64,000 bases of DNA from Micromonospora sp. RHAY321 (lineage in GTDB: Bacteria; Actinomycetota; Actinomycetes; Mycobacteriales; Micromonosporaceae): NCBI RefSeq assembly GCF_023896955.1, contig NZ_JAMHIW010000015.1:62001-126000 (forward strand), in the 5' to 3' direction. Below, in pieces: positions 54,956 to 63,858 of the stretch. Position 1 is the first letter of the stretch; each line of letters opens with the position of its first letter. The translations under genes were made by a program, and so were the position numbers. The notes under the pieces were generated by a model. It saw only the letters and a list, made by a program, of their open reading frames with translations, did not search any database and was not told the DNA's origin.

Positions 54956-56440
54956 TCACTCCACCCAGTCGAGGGTGCGCTGCACGGCCTTGCGCCAGTT
55001 GCGCAGCTCCCGGTCGCGGTGCTCCGGCGCCATGGTCGACTCCCACTGCGCGTCGGAGCGCCACTGCTCGCGCAACGTGGCGAGGTCCGGCCAGAAGCCG
55101 ACCGCCAGACCGGCCGCGTACGCGGCACCCAGGCAGGTCGTCTCGGTGATCCGGGAGCGGATCACCGGCACGTCGAGCACGTCGGCGAGGAACTGCATGA
55201 GCAGGCCGTTGGCGGTCATCCCGCCGTCCACCCGGAGCCGGCGCAGCGCCACGTCGGAGTCGGCGTCCATCGCGTCGACCACCTCGCGGGTCTGCCACGC
55301 CGACGCCTCCAGCACGGCCCGCGCCAGGTGCCCCTTCGTGATGTAGCCGGTCAGGCCGGCGATCACGCCGCGCGCGTCGCTGCGCCAGTGCGGGGCGAAC
55401 AGCCCGGAGAACGCGGGCACCACGTAGCAGCCGCCGTTGTCGTCCACCGTGCGGGCCAGGTCCTCCACCTCAGCGGCCGTGGAGATCAGACCGAGGTTGT
55501 CCCGTAGCCACTGCACCAGCGACCCGGTGACCGCGATCGCCCCCTCCAGCGCGTACGCCGCCGGTTGGCCGTCGATCCGGTAGGCGACCGTGGTGAGCAG
55601 CCCGTGCGTCGACGGGACCGGGCTGGCGCCGGTGTTGAGCAGCAGGAAACTGCCGGTGCCGTAGGTGCACTTCGCCTCGCCCGGCTGGAAGCAGGTCTGG
55701 CCGAAGAGGGCGGCCTGCTGGTCGCCGAGCGCGCTGGCCACCGGCACCCCGGCAAGCACACCGGTGGCGGTGCCGTAGACCTCGGCGGAGCTGCGGATCT
55801 CGGGCAGCATCGCCGCCGGCACACCCATCGCGTCCAGCAGCTCCGGGTCCCAGTCGAGGGTGGCGAGGTCCATCAGCATGGTCCGGCTGGCGTTGGTCAC
55901 GTCGGTGACGTGCGCGCCGGTCAGTTTCCAGATCAGCCAGCTGTCCATGGTGCCGAAGAGCACCTCGCCGCGTTCGGCGCGCTCGCGCAGGCCGTCCACC
56001 TCGTCGAGCAGCCAGCGCAGCTTCGGCCCCGCGAAGTAGGTGGCCAGGGGCAGGCCGGTGCGGGCACGGAACCGCTCCTCGCCGTACGCCGCCGCCAGCT
56101 CGCGCAGCAGCGGCCCGGTCCGGGTGTCCTGCCAGACCACGGCGTTGGCCACCGGGCGGCCGGTGGCCCGGTCCCAGACCACGGTGGTCTCGCGCTGGTT
56201 GGTGATGCCGACCGCCGCGAGCCCGGCCGCGTCGGTGCCGGCGGCCGACAGCGCCTCCCGGACGACCCGCTGGACGTTGTCCCAGATCTCCTCGGCGTCA
56301 TGCTCCACCCAACCGGGCCGGGGAAAGATCTGCCGGTGCTCCCGCTGGGCCGCGGCGACGATTTCCCCGGCCCGGTCGAAGACGATGCACCGCGAGGAGG
56401 TGGTGCCCTGGTCGATGGCGGCGACGTACTGGGGGGTCAC
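54956..56440 (-). CDS. glpK: Glycerol kinase
   Basis: A 494-residue FGGY kinase that phosphorylates glycerol. AIDQGTTSSRCIVFDRAG at the N-terminus, AVGITNQRETTVVWDRATG, GTMDSWLIWKLTGAHVTD and the second signature RRLRVDGGMTANGLLMQF are all intact. GTG 56440 lies 6 nt after TACGGT on the minus strand (leaderless), so an earlier in-frame start at 56485 is unlikely. No glpF or glpD gene is adjacent. Confidence 0.92.
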   Translation of the reverse strand: MTPQYVAAIDQGTTSSRCIVFDRAGEIVAAAQREHRQIFPRPGWVEHDAEEIWDNVQRVVREALSAAGTDAAGLAAVGITNQRETTVVWDRATGRPVANAVVWQDTRTGPLLRELAAAYGEERFRARTGLPLATYFAGPKLRWLLDEVDGLRERAERGEVLFGTMDSWLIWKLTGAHVTDVTNASRTMLMDLATLDWDPELLDAMGVPAAMLPEIRSSAEVYGTATGVLAGVPVASALGDQQAALFGQTCFQPGEAKCTYGTGSFLLLNTGASPVPSTHGLLTTVAYRIDGQPAAYALEGAIAVTGSLVQWLRDNLGLISTAAEVEDLARTVDDNGGCYVVPAFSGLFAPHWRSDARGVIAGLTGYITKGHLARAVLEASAWQTREVVDAMDADSDVALRRLRVDGGMTANGLLMQFLADVLDVPVIRSRITETTCLGAAYAAGLAVGFWPDLATLREQWRSDAQWESTMAPEHRDRELRNWRKAVQRTLDWVE

Positions 56441-56542
56441 GGCAGCACCGTACCCGGCCCGGCGGCGCGGTGCGACCGGCGTCACGGCCGGTGGCGGCCC
56501 GCCGCCGTCCAGCCCCGGCCGCGTCGCCTACGATGTGCGAAC

Positions 56543-57481
56543 GTGCGCGACATCGCCGTTTTCAGTGGAACAGCCCATCCCGAGCTCGCCGCCGAGATCT
56601 GTGCCCACCTGGGGGTGCCGCTGCATCCGGTGCGCGTCTCCCGGTTCGCCAACGACTGCCTGGAAGTGCAGTTGCAGGCCAACTGCCGGGAGCGGGACGT
56701 CTTCCTGATCCAGCCGCTGGTGCCTCCGGTGCAGGAGAACCTGGTCGAGCTGCTGCTCATGATCGACGCGGCCCGGGGCGCATCCGCCGGCCGGATCACG
56801 GTGGTGCTGCCGCACTACGCGTACGCCCGCTCGGACAAGAAGGACGCGCCGCGGATCTCGATCGGCGCCCGTCTGGTCGCCGACCTGCTCGTCTCGGCGG
56901 GGGCGGACCGGGTGCTCGCGCTGACCCTGCACTCGCCGCAGGTGCACGGCTTCTTCAGCGTTCCCGTCGACCACCTGCACGCGCTGCGTGAGCTGGCCAC
57001 CCACTTCCGGCGCTACGACCTCAGCAACACCGTGGTGGTCTCGCCCGACCTGGGCAACGCCAAGGAGGCGGCCGCCTTCGCGCGGCTGCTCGGCACCCCG
57101 GTCGCGGCCGGGGCGAAGCAGCGGTTCAGCGACGACCTGGTCAAGATCAGCGCCGTGATCGGTGACGTGACCGACCGGGACGTCATCGTGCTGGACGACG
57201 AGATCGCCAAGGGCAGCACGGTCGTCGAGCTGATGGAGCACCTGCGCGGCCTGAACGTCCGCTCGATCCGGCTGGCCTGCACGCACGGCCTGTTCTCCGG
57301 CGACGCGCTGCGGCGGCTCAGTGACCAGGAGGGCGTACTGGAGATCGTCTGCACCAACACGGTCCCCATCCCGGCGGCCAAGCGGGTTCCCAAGCTCCAG
57401 GTCCTCTCGGTGGCCCCCGCCCTGGCCGAAGCCATGCGCCGGATCCACAACGGCGAGTCCGTCTCCGCCCTCTTCGCCTGA
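56543..57481 (+). CDS. Ribose-phosphate diphosphokinase homologue, divergent PRPP loop
   Basis: A 312-residue Prs-family protein: IAVFSGTAHPELAAEICAHL at the start, the ATP-binding segment YAYARSDKKDAPRISI and SPDLGNAKEAAAFAR. The PRPP-binding loop reads DVIVLDDEIAKGSTVVEL, whereas canonical bacterial Prs has a DDMIDTAGT-like sequence, and the flexible loop is GAKQRFSDD rather than the KRR form. It may be a second PRPP synthetase with altered control, or a related phosphoribosyl enzyme. GTG 56543 lies 8 nt after TACGAT (56529-56534). Confidence 0.8.
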   Translation: MRDIAVFSGTAHPELAAEICAHLGVPLHPVRVSRFANDCLEVQLQANCRERDVFLIQPLVPPVQENLVELLLMIDAARGASAGRITVVLPHYAYARSDKKDAPRISIGARLVADLLVSAGADRVLALTLHSPQVHGFFSVPVDHLHALRELATHFRRYDLSNTVVVSPDLGNAKEAAAFARLLGTPVAAGAKQRFSDDLVKISAVIGDVTDRDVIVLDDEIAKGSTVVELMEHLRGLNVRSIRLACTHGLFSGDALRRLSDQEGVLEIVCTNTVPIPAAKRVPKLQVLSVAPALAEAMRRIHNGESVSALFA

Positions 57482-57502
57482 CCCGCCGCCCGCGGGTGCG
57501 GG

Positions 57503-57955
57503 TCAGTGCGGGGTGTGGTTGGAGGCGAGGGCTGTGGTGATGCGGACGGTGGTGCCGGCGGCGCCGGTGGCGACCTCCATGGCGTCGGTCAGCTCCCGGG
57601 CCAGCCAGAGGCCCCAGCCGCCGGCGGTGTCCGGCGCCGGCCGGCGCCGGTCGCCGAGCCGCTGCGCGCTGATCCCGTGCCCGTGGTCGGCGACCTCGCA
57701 GACCAGCATCCCCGGCTCCACCCAGAGCCGCAGCCATCCCCGCCCGCCGCCGTGCCGCACCGCGTTGGTGATCAGCTCGTTGATCGCCAGCACGAAGTCG
57801 TCCAGCCGCTGCCCGGCGAGCCCGGAGGCGTGCGCGCAGGAGGTGACCGAGTGTCGAATCTCGGTCACCTGGGCCTGGTCGAAGGCCTCGGCGATCAGGA
57901 GGGCAGGTTCGATGGGCACAACCGTACGCGGTGCGTGCGGATCTGCGTTCGTCAT
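57503..57955 (-). CDS. RsbW-like ATP-binding (HATPase_c_2) regulatory protein
   Basis: A 150-residue GHKL-fold protein like anti-sigma kinases: N box LDDFVLAINELITNAVRHGG, G1 box VADHGHGI and G2 region GGWGLWLARELTD. It has no other domain. Such orphan proteins usually act on a STAS antagonist or an alternative sigma factor; the window has a STAS-HATPase protein at 60.6 kb but no sigma-B type gene next to it. Convergent with the PRPP-synthetase homologue; ATG 57955. Confidence 0.8.
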   Translation of the reverse strand: MTNADPHAPRTVVPIEPALLIAEAFDQAQVTEIRHSVTSCAHASGLAGQRLDDFVLAINELITNAVRHGGGRGWLRLWVEPGMLVCEVADHGHGISAQRLGDRRRPAPDTAGGWGLWLARELTDAMEVATGAAGTTVRITTALASNHTPH

Positions 57956-58075
57956 GGCCCCGTCCCGACGGCGGATCTCGGAGTATTTCGCGGCTTTTCC
58001 ACCGTACGTCAGGGTTCCTCAGGTCGCACTCCGCGCCTCCCGGCCGGATGGCCCGGCTGTGGCATCCTGACCGCC

Positions 58076-59218
58076 ATGCCGTCACCGCCGGGTGGTTACG
58101 AGGTGCCGCTCTGGCGCGCCCTCACCGTGTTCCGGCTGGCGTCCCTCGCGTACGTCTGCGTGCTCGCGGTCCGCGACGCCGACCGGTACGCCCACCCGTA
58201 CGCCGTCGGCGCCCTGGTCCTGGTGATGATGGCCTGGACCGGGGCGACCGCCGTCGGGTACGCCCGGCCGGCCTGGCGGCGCTGGCCGCTGCTGCTGGCC
58301 GACCTCGCCGTCGTGATGGCCATCGTGCTGGCCACCCCGTGGGTGGTCGGCCGCGCGGCGCTCGCCGCCGGCGTACCCACCCTGGGGGTGGCCTGGATGG
58401 CCGGCCCGGTGCTGGCCTGGGCCGTGTCCGGTGGCCGGCGGCGGGGCACGGTGGCCGCGCTGCTGGTCGCCGGCGCGGACCTGGCGACCCGGGAACGGAT
58501 CGGCCAGTCCTCGTTCACCGGTGTGATCCTGATGCTGCTCGCCGGAGTGGTGGTCGGCCACATGGCCCGGCTCGCGGCGACCGCCGAGGAGCGGCTGCAA
58601 CGCGCGGTGGAGTTGGAGGCGGCCACCCGGGAGCGGGAGCGGCTGGCCCGGGGCATCCACGACTCGGTGCTCCAGGTGCTGGCGCTGGTGCAGCGGCGCG
58701 GTGCGCACCTGCCCGGCGAGGCCGGCGAGCTGGCCCGGCTGGCCGGCGAGCAGGAGGCCGCGTTGCGTGCGTTGATCGCCGGCACGGCCCCGGCCGGCGA
58801 CACCGGCGCGGAGGTGGCGGACGCCGCGGCGGCGGTGGACCTGCGCACCCTGCTCGGCCGGTACGCCTCACCGGCGGTGTCGCTCTCCGCGCCGGCCACC
58901 CCGGTGCCACTGCCACGGCGGGTGGCCGGGGAACTGGCCGCCGCGACCGGCGCGGCCCTGGACAACGTGGGACTGCACGCCGGCGGGCGGGCCTGGGTGC
59001 TGATCGAGGACGAGGGGGAGACGGTGACCGTGTCGATCCGTGACGAGGGGCCGGGCATCCCGGACGGGCGGCTGGACGAGGCGGCCGTCCAGGGACGGCT
59101 CGGCGTGACCCAGTCGATCCGGGGCCGGGTGTCCGACCTCGGCGGGACGGTACGGATCGTGTCGACCCCCGAGGCCGGCACCGAGATCGAGTTGACCGTG
59201 CCGAGGGCCGACCGGTGA
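58076..59218 (+). CDS. MacS-like sensor histidine kinase (NarL-type system)
   Basis: A 380-residue membrane kinase. About five hydrophobic segments (residues about 17-170) form the sensor, then HisKA_3 with the phospho-accepting H195 in RLARGIHDSVLQVLALVQRRG, and a GHKL ATPase (ALDNVGLHAGGRAWVLI, then VSIRDEGPGIPDGRLDE). Length and layout resemble the MacS kinase described in Streptomyces. It overlaps the response-regulator gene by 4 nt (GTGA). Start: ATG 58076; the frame is open far upstream, but the conserved protein begins here. Confidence 0.85.
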   Translation: MPSPPGGYEVPLWRALTVFRLASLAYVCVLAVRDADRYAHPYAVGALVLVMMAWTGATAVGYARPAWRRWPLLLADLAVVMAIVLATPWVVGRAALAAGVPTLGVAWMAGPVLAWAVSGGRRRGTVAALLVAGADLATRERIGQSSFTGVILMLLAGVVVGHMARLAATAEERLQRAVELEAATRERERLARGIHDSVLQVLALVQRRGAHLPGEAGELARLAGEQEAALRALIAGTAPAGDTGAEVADAAAAVDLRTLLGRYASPAVSLSAPATPVPLPRRVAGELAAATGAALDNVGLHAGGRAWVLIEDEGETVTVSIRDEGPGIPDGRLDEAAVQGRLGVTQSIRGRVSDLGGTVRIVSTPEAGTEIELTVPRADR

Positions 59219-59895
59219 CGCCGGTGCGGGTGATGGTGGTCGACGACCATCCGATGTGGCGGGAGGGGGTGGCCCGCGACCTGACCGAGGCCGGTTTCCT
59301 GGTGGTGGCCACCAGCGGTGAGGGGCGGCAGGCGATCCGGGTCGCCGCGGCCGCCCGGCCCGACGTGGTCGTCCTCGACCTGCAACTACCCGACATCTCC
59401 GGCGTCGAGGTGGTCCGCGGGTTGCGCGCGGCGCTGCCCGACGTGCGGGTGCTGATGCTCAGCGCCAGCGGAGAGCAGCAGAGCGTCCTGGACGCGGTCA
59501 AGGCGGGGGCCACCGGCTACCTGGTGAAGTCGACGGCGCCGGCCGAGTTCCTCGACGCGGTCCGCCGGACCGCTGCCGGCGACCCGGTCTTCACGCCCGG
59601 ACTGGCCGGGTTGGTCCTCGGCGAGTACCGCAGGCTGGCTGCCGCCGGGACCGGGCCGGGTTCGGGGGCCGGCCCGGCCGACGGCGCGGAGCCCGGGGCG
59701 CCCCGGCTCACCGAGCGGGAGACCGAGGTGCTGCGCCTGGTGGCCAAGGGGATGTCGTACAAGCAGATCGCCCAGCGGCTCGGGCTGTCGCACCGCACGG
59801 TGCAGAACCACGTGCAGAACACCCTGGGCAAACTGCAACTGCACAACCGGGTCGAGCTGACCCGGTACGCCATCGAGCGCGGTCTCGACGACTGA
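59215..59895 (+). CDS. NarL/FixJ-family response regulator
   Basis: A 226-residue two-domain regulator. Receiver: acidic pocket in VMVVDDHPMWREG, phospho-acceptor D55 in VVVLDLQLP, and K in ATGYLVKST. A Gly/Pro-rich linker leads to the LuxR-type HTH (LTERETEVLRLVAKGMSYKQ, then LGLSHRTVQNHVQNTLGKL). The GTG start overlaps the kinase stop, so the two form one signalling unit. Targets are unknown; MacR-like regulators control membrane proteins in Streptomyces. Confidence 0.88.
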   Translation: MTPVRVMVVDDHPMWREGVARDLTEAGFLVVATSGEGRQAIRVAAAARPDVVVLDLQLPDISGVEVVRGLRAALPDVRVLMLSASGEQQSVLDAVKAGATGYLVKSTAPAEFLDAVRRTAAGDPVFTPGLAGLVLGEYRRLAAAGTGPGSGAGPADGAEPGAPRLTERETEVLRLVAKGMSYKQIAQRLGLSHRTVQNHVQNTLGKLQLHNRVELTRYAIERGLDD

Positions 59896-59916
59896 CGCGG
59901 TCGGCGTGGCGGCGGG

Positions 59917-60489
59917 TCAGACCGAACGCGGCGGCTCCGTCTCGTGGATGGCCAGCTCCTCGGCGGTCGCCCCACCACCGGCCGAACCCGCGTCGTACGC
60001 CACGGAGTCGGTCTCCTGGTCGGTGTGGGCACCCTCGTCCGGTTCGACCAGCCGGCCCACGGTGGCGTCGGCCACCGTGCCGAGCTGGCCGTGGTCGTAG
60101 AGGGAGACCGGCGAGTTCGGGTCCGAGGTGGGCCCCGGGTCCATCACGTCGGCGTCCAGCTGTGCCTCCGCCGCGGCCGCCTCATTGTCCGCCTCGAAGG
60201 CGATCTTCGGGTCGACCGGGCCGGCCAGCGGGTCGTCCACCGGGCGTTCGAAGCTCTCCCGCTGGAGCTTGTAGTCCAACGACTCGCCGTCGAGCTGCTC
60301 CTCGGCGGTGGTCCCGAACCGATCCACCGCCACCGGCGTCCGGTCGCCGGGCAACTGGGCCGGCTCCGGGCCGTCCGCCTCGCGCCCGGTGAGCACGTCG
60401 TCGTTGGCCGTCGAGTCGTCGTCGGCGGTGTCGGGCAGCCCCTCCGCCTCGGTGTCGGACACGGGGGTCGGGTACTCGTTGTCACGCAT
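59917..60489 (-). CDS. DUF5709-like acidic protein
   Basis: A 190-residue, very acidic, low-complexity protein. Segments such as DYKLQRESFERPVDDP and VGRLVEPDEGAHTDQETDS are typical of DUF5709, found in actinobacteria and probably intrinsically disordered. No signal peptide or membrane helix. Function unknown. Convergent with the response-regulator gene; ATG 60489. Confidence 0.75.
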   Translation of the reverse strand: MRDNEYPTPVSDTEAEGLPDTADDDSTANDDVLTGREADGPEPAQLPGDRTPVAVDRFGTTAEEQLDGESLDYKLQRESFERPVDDPLAGPVDPKIAFEADNEAAAAEAQLDADVMDPGPTSDPNSPVSLYDHGQLGTVADATVGRLVEPDEGAHTDQETDSVAYDAGSAGGGATAEELAIHETEPPRSV

Positions 60490-60578
60490 GTCTGATCACT
60501 ACCCGCTGCCCTCCCGCCATAACCGGGGCAATGCCGGCTGTGCGGTGGTGAGTCGGACAACACGGCCACAACGGCCCG

Positions 60579-61325
60579 TCAGCCGAGGGCACCCGCCTCG
60601 TCCTCGGGGTGCAGCACGCACCAGACGACCTTGCCGTCGGGAACCGGGCTGCTGCCCCACCGGCGGGACACCGTGTCGATCAGCAGCAGGCCCCGACCGC
60701 CGGTACGGGTCGGCGGTGCCAGCCCGGCGAACGCCGGCCGGCGCGGGGAGTGGTCACGGACCGCCAGGCGCAGGGTGTCGCCCTGCGGAGCCACCCGCAC
60801 GGTCATCGGTGTCCGCGCGTGCGCCACCACGTTGTTGACCATCTCGGTGACCGCGATGGACGCCGGCTCGGCCAGCGACGGCATGTCCCAGCGCTGGCAA
60901 CCGGTGGTGACCAGCTCGCGGGCCTGCCGGGCGGCTCCGACCGTCGGGGCCAGTTCGGCGGTGAGCACCGCCGCCAGCGGCGCCGCCGCCGCGGCCAGCG
61001 CCCCGTCCAGGGTCGGCCAGGCCGGCACGCCGCCCAGCGCGGCGTCGGCCCGGCTGGGCCCGGGGACCGCCGGGTCGCAGAGCAGCAGGTCGGCGGCCGG
61101 CCAGTCGGCCACCTCCCGGCGGACCTCGGCGAAGACGCCCCGGCCGTCCGCGTCGGCGACCCGCAGCCCGGTCACGTCGGCCACCACCGGGCCGGGACGG
61201 TCGCAGAGCCGGGCGAGCAGCGCGTCGCGGACGGTCTCGGTGCCGGCGGCGTCGAGCACACCGGTCACCCGGACCACCGGGAAGGAGTCGTCGATCTCCA
61301 CCAGACAATGCACGCCTGTCGACAT
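60579..61325 (-). CDS. STAS plus HATPase fusion protein (anti-sigma network)
   Basis: A 248-residue protein. Residues 1-100 form a STAS-like domain (SFPVVRVTGVLDAAGTETVR, then VVADVTGLRVADADGRG), and residues 120-248 an RsbW-like ATPase domain (SLAEPASIAVTEMVNNVVAH, then GGRGLLLIDTVSRRWG). The usual phosphorylatable serine of STAS antagonists (in D-S/T-S) is replaced here by TGLRVADADG. This joins the antagonist and kinase functions of the sigma-B network in one chain. ATG 61325; a longer open frame upstream is not part of it. It follows the SDR gene by 59 nt on the same strand. Confidence 0.8.
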   Translation of the reverse strand: MSTGVHCLVEIDDSFPVVRVTGVLDAAGTETVRDALLARLCDRPGPVVADVTGLRVADADGRGVFAEVRREVADWPAADLLLCDPAVPGPSRADAALGGVPAWPTLDGALAAAAAPLAAVLTAELAPTVGAARQARELVTTGCQRWDMPSLAEPASIAVTEMVNNVVAHARTPMTVRVAPQGDTLRLAVRDHSPRRPAFAGLAPPTRTGGRGLLLIDTVSRRWGSSPVPDGKVVWCVLHPEDEAGALG

Positions 61326-61384
61326 GATCGGCCCATTGTGCCCCCTGGCGACGGACGTCGCATCCGGTCGCTCGATGCCCGTCA

Positions 61385-62383
61385 TCAGCGGTCCAGCCGG
61401 GACCGGCGGCTCATCGCCGCCATCGTGCCGACCGCCGTGCCGGCCGCGGCGAGGCCGAACGCGGCGGTCATCCGCACCAGTTGCCGCCGCCGACCGTGCC
61501 AACCGCCGTCCCGGCGGCCCTGCCCGTCGGCGTGGAACACGTTGCCGCTGCTGTCCAGCCGGGCGCCCGGGCCGAACTGGGTGCGGTGGGCGTACCAGCC
61601 GAGGGCGCGCTCCGCCAGCGCGGGCGCCAACCGCCACTGCAGGCCGATCAGCCGGGCCGCGCCGCCGGCGTACGCCTCGCGGCGGGGTCGGCGCAGCAGC
61701 CGGACGATGGTCTCGGCGACCACCTCCGGCGGATAGATCGGCGGTGGTGGCACCAGCTCGTGTCCGCTGTGGTTGGCCGCGTGCCGGAAGAACGGGGTGT
61801 CGATGGTGGCCGGCAGCACGGTGCAGATGGAGATCTGTCCCCGGCCGGTGACCCGCAACTCCTGCCGGACAGTGTCGGCCAGGCCCCGGATGCCGTGCTT
61901 GGTGGCGTTGTACGCCGACTGGTACGGCATCGCCACCTCGGCCAGCACCGAGGCGTTGTTGACCAGCACGCCGCCGCCGGCCGCCCCCAGGTGCGGCAAC
62001 GCGGCCCGGATGCCGTGCACCGCGCCGAGGAGGTTCACCTCCAGCACCCGGCGGAACTCGGCGACCGGGATCTCGTCGAAGAGGCCCACGGCGCTCACCG
62101 CGGCGTTGTTCACCCAGGCGTCGATCCGCCCGAACTCGGCCGCCCCCCGGTCGGCCAGCCGTTGCACCGACTCCAGGTCGGTCACGTCGGTCGGTACGGC
62201 CAGCGCGCGGCCGCCCAGTTCCCGGCAGCGCTGCGCGACCTGCCGCAGGGCAGGTTCGCTGCGGGCGCCCAGCACGACGGCTGCGCCCCGGCGGGCCAGC
62301 GCGTACGCGGTGGCCGTGCCGATCCCGCTGGAGGCGCCGGTGATCACCACGGTCGAATCGTCGAGGCTGCGGGTCAGCGGCAT
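61385..62383 (-). CDS. Short-chain dehydrogenase/reductase with C-terminal hydrophobic extension
   Basis: A 332-residue SDR. The cofactor motif VVITGASSGIGTATAYALAR (TGxxxGIG) is near residue 12, NNAAVSAVG follows, and the catalytic Ser-Tyr-Lys appears as NNASVLAE then YQSAYNATKHG. A C-terminal extension of about 80 residues ends in a possible membrane-associated helix (MTAAFGLAAAGTAVGTMAAM) and SRRSRLDR. Substrate unknown. ATG 62383 begins just before the first beta-strand. Confidence 0.85.
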   Translation of the reverse strand: MPLTRSLDDSTVVITGASSGIGTATAYALARRGAAVVLGARSEPALRQVAQRCRELGGRALAVPTDVTDLESVQRLADRGAAEFGRIDAWVNNAAVSAVGLFDEIPVAEFRRVLEVNLLGAVHGIRAALPHLGAAGGGVLVNNASVLAEVAMPYQSAYNATKHGIRGLADTVRQELRVTGRGQISICTVLPATIDTPFFRHAANHSGHELVPPPPIYPPEVVAETIVRLLRRPRREAYAGGAARLIGLQWRLAPALAERALGWYAHRTQFGPGARLDSSGNVFHADGQGRRDGGWHGRRRQLVRMTAAFGLAAAGTAVGTMAAMSRRSRLDR

Positions 62384-62616
62384 TCCTGAGCGGTACCCCC
62401 GGCCCGCCCTGGTCATACCACCGGACGCTCTCCGATCGTCGTGGGACCGTCCGGCAGAGGGACGCGCGGGGGTTCTGTGATTGCCGTGGCGCAAGTTTCG
62501 GTGGCACTCGCGGGCACTGTTCCCGATCTGCCAGGTTTCGGCTCCCGACCTCCGGGTTAATGGGACGCTCTGACCGGGAGGACCACCGCCGAGGAAAGAT
62601 CGCAGGGAGGTGACCC

Positions 62617-63816
62617 ATGCGCGTTGGCCTCGTCTGCGCGCACACCAGCTCGTACCGGCACGCCGACGGCCCGCCGGTCGGCACCCAACAGCACATCAAG
62701 CGGGTCGCCGCCGAGCTGGCCGGCCGAGGCCACGACGTCCGGATCTACGAGCGCCGGGACGACCCCGAGCTGCCGGTGATCGTGGACGTCGACGGCTACC
62801 AGGTGCAACGAATCTCGGCGGGGCCGCCCACTCCGCTGTCGACCGCCGAGCTGATCCCGCACGTGACCGAGTTCGGCCGCTGGCTGGCCGACGAGTGGGC
62901 CGGCGCCTGGCGTCCCGAGGTGGTGCACGGGCACTACTGGATCGGCGGCCTGGCCGCCGCGCACGCCGTCCGGGAGACCGACATCCCGGTGGTGCAGACC
63001 TTCCACTCGCTCGGCGTCGAACAGCTGCGCCACCTGGGCGGTCGCTACGACGGGCCGGGGGAGCGGATTCCGCTGGAGCGCGCGCTGACCCGCGCGGTGG
63101 ACATCGCGGTGGCCCAGAGCAACGACGAGGTGGACGAGCTGACCAGGATGGGCCTGCAGCGCAGCTCGGTGGCGATGGTGCCCGCGGGGGTGGACATCGA
63201 GCAGTTCCACCCCGACGGGGAGGCGGCGCCGCGCGAGCAGCGGGCCCGGATCCTCTCCGTGGGCGGGCTCTCCCCGGGCCACGGCCAGGAGGACCTGATC
63301 CGGGCGATGCGGCTGGTCGGTGACGCCGAGCTGGTGATCGCCGGCGGGCCGCCGGCTGACCAGTTGGCCAACCACGCGGAGGCACGCCGGCTGCGCGAGC
63401 TGGCCGAGCAGGCCGGGCTGGCCGACCAGGTACGGCTGGTCGGGGCGGTGCCGCACGACCAGATGGCGACCTGGTACCGGTCAGCGGACGTGGTCGCCTG
63501 CACGCCGCACTACTCCTCCGCCGGGCGCGTCTCCCTGGAGGCGATGGCCTGCGGGGTGCCCGTGGTCGGTTACGCGATGGGCGGTCTGGCGGACGCCGTC
63601 GTCGACGAGGTCACCGGCCGGCTGGTGCCGCCCGGCGACGTACGGACGCTCGGGGTCTCCCTGCGCCGGCTGCTCGCCGACAACGCCAACCGGTTCGCCT
63701 ACGGTCACGCCGCGGTGGACCGGGTCCGGAGCAGCTACACGTGGGAGCGGACCGCCGGTGCGCTGGAGCGCCTCTACGAGCGGGTGGTGAGCCGGCGCAA
63801 ACCGGTCGAGGCGTGA
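62617..63816 (+). CDS. GT4-family glycosyltransferase
   Basis: A 399-residue GT-B glycosyltransferase. The N-terminal half starts VGLVCAHTSSYRHADGPPVG and contains HGHYWIGGLAAAHAV. The C-terminal donor-binding half has ILSVGGLSPGHGQEDLIRAM and the E-x7-E region SAGRVSLEAMACGVPVVGYA. GGGAGGTGACCC precedes the ATG at 62617. The HQEDLI-type motif resembles sucrose-phosphate-synthase and MshA-like enzymes, but no mycothiol gene is adjacent; donor and acceptor are unknown. Confidence 0.85.
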   Translation: MRVGLVCAHTSSYRHADGPPVGTQQHIKRVAAELAGRGHDVRIYERRDDPELPVIVDVDGYQVQRISAGPPTPLSTAELIPHVTEFGRWLADEWAGAWRPEVVHGHYWIGGLAAAHAVRETDIPVVQTFHSLGVEQLRHLGGRYDGPGERIPLERALTRAVDIAVAQSNDEVDELTRMGLQRSSVAMVPAGVDIEQFHPDGEAAPREQRARILSVGGLSPGHGQEDLIRAMRLVGDAELVIAGGPPADQLANHAEARRLRELAEQAGLADQVRLVGAVPHDQMATWYRSADVVACTPHYSSAGRVSLEAMACGVPVVGYAMGGLADAVVDEVTGRLVPPGDVRTLGVSLRRLLADNANRFAYGHAAVDRVRSSYTWERTAGALERLYERVVSRRKPVEA

Positions 63817-63858
63817 CCCCGACCGGTATCGCCTCGCCGGTCGTGGCGGGGCGTCGGC

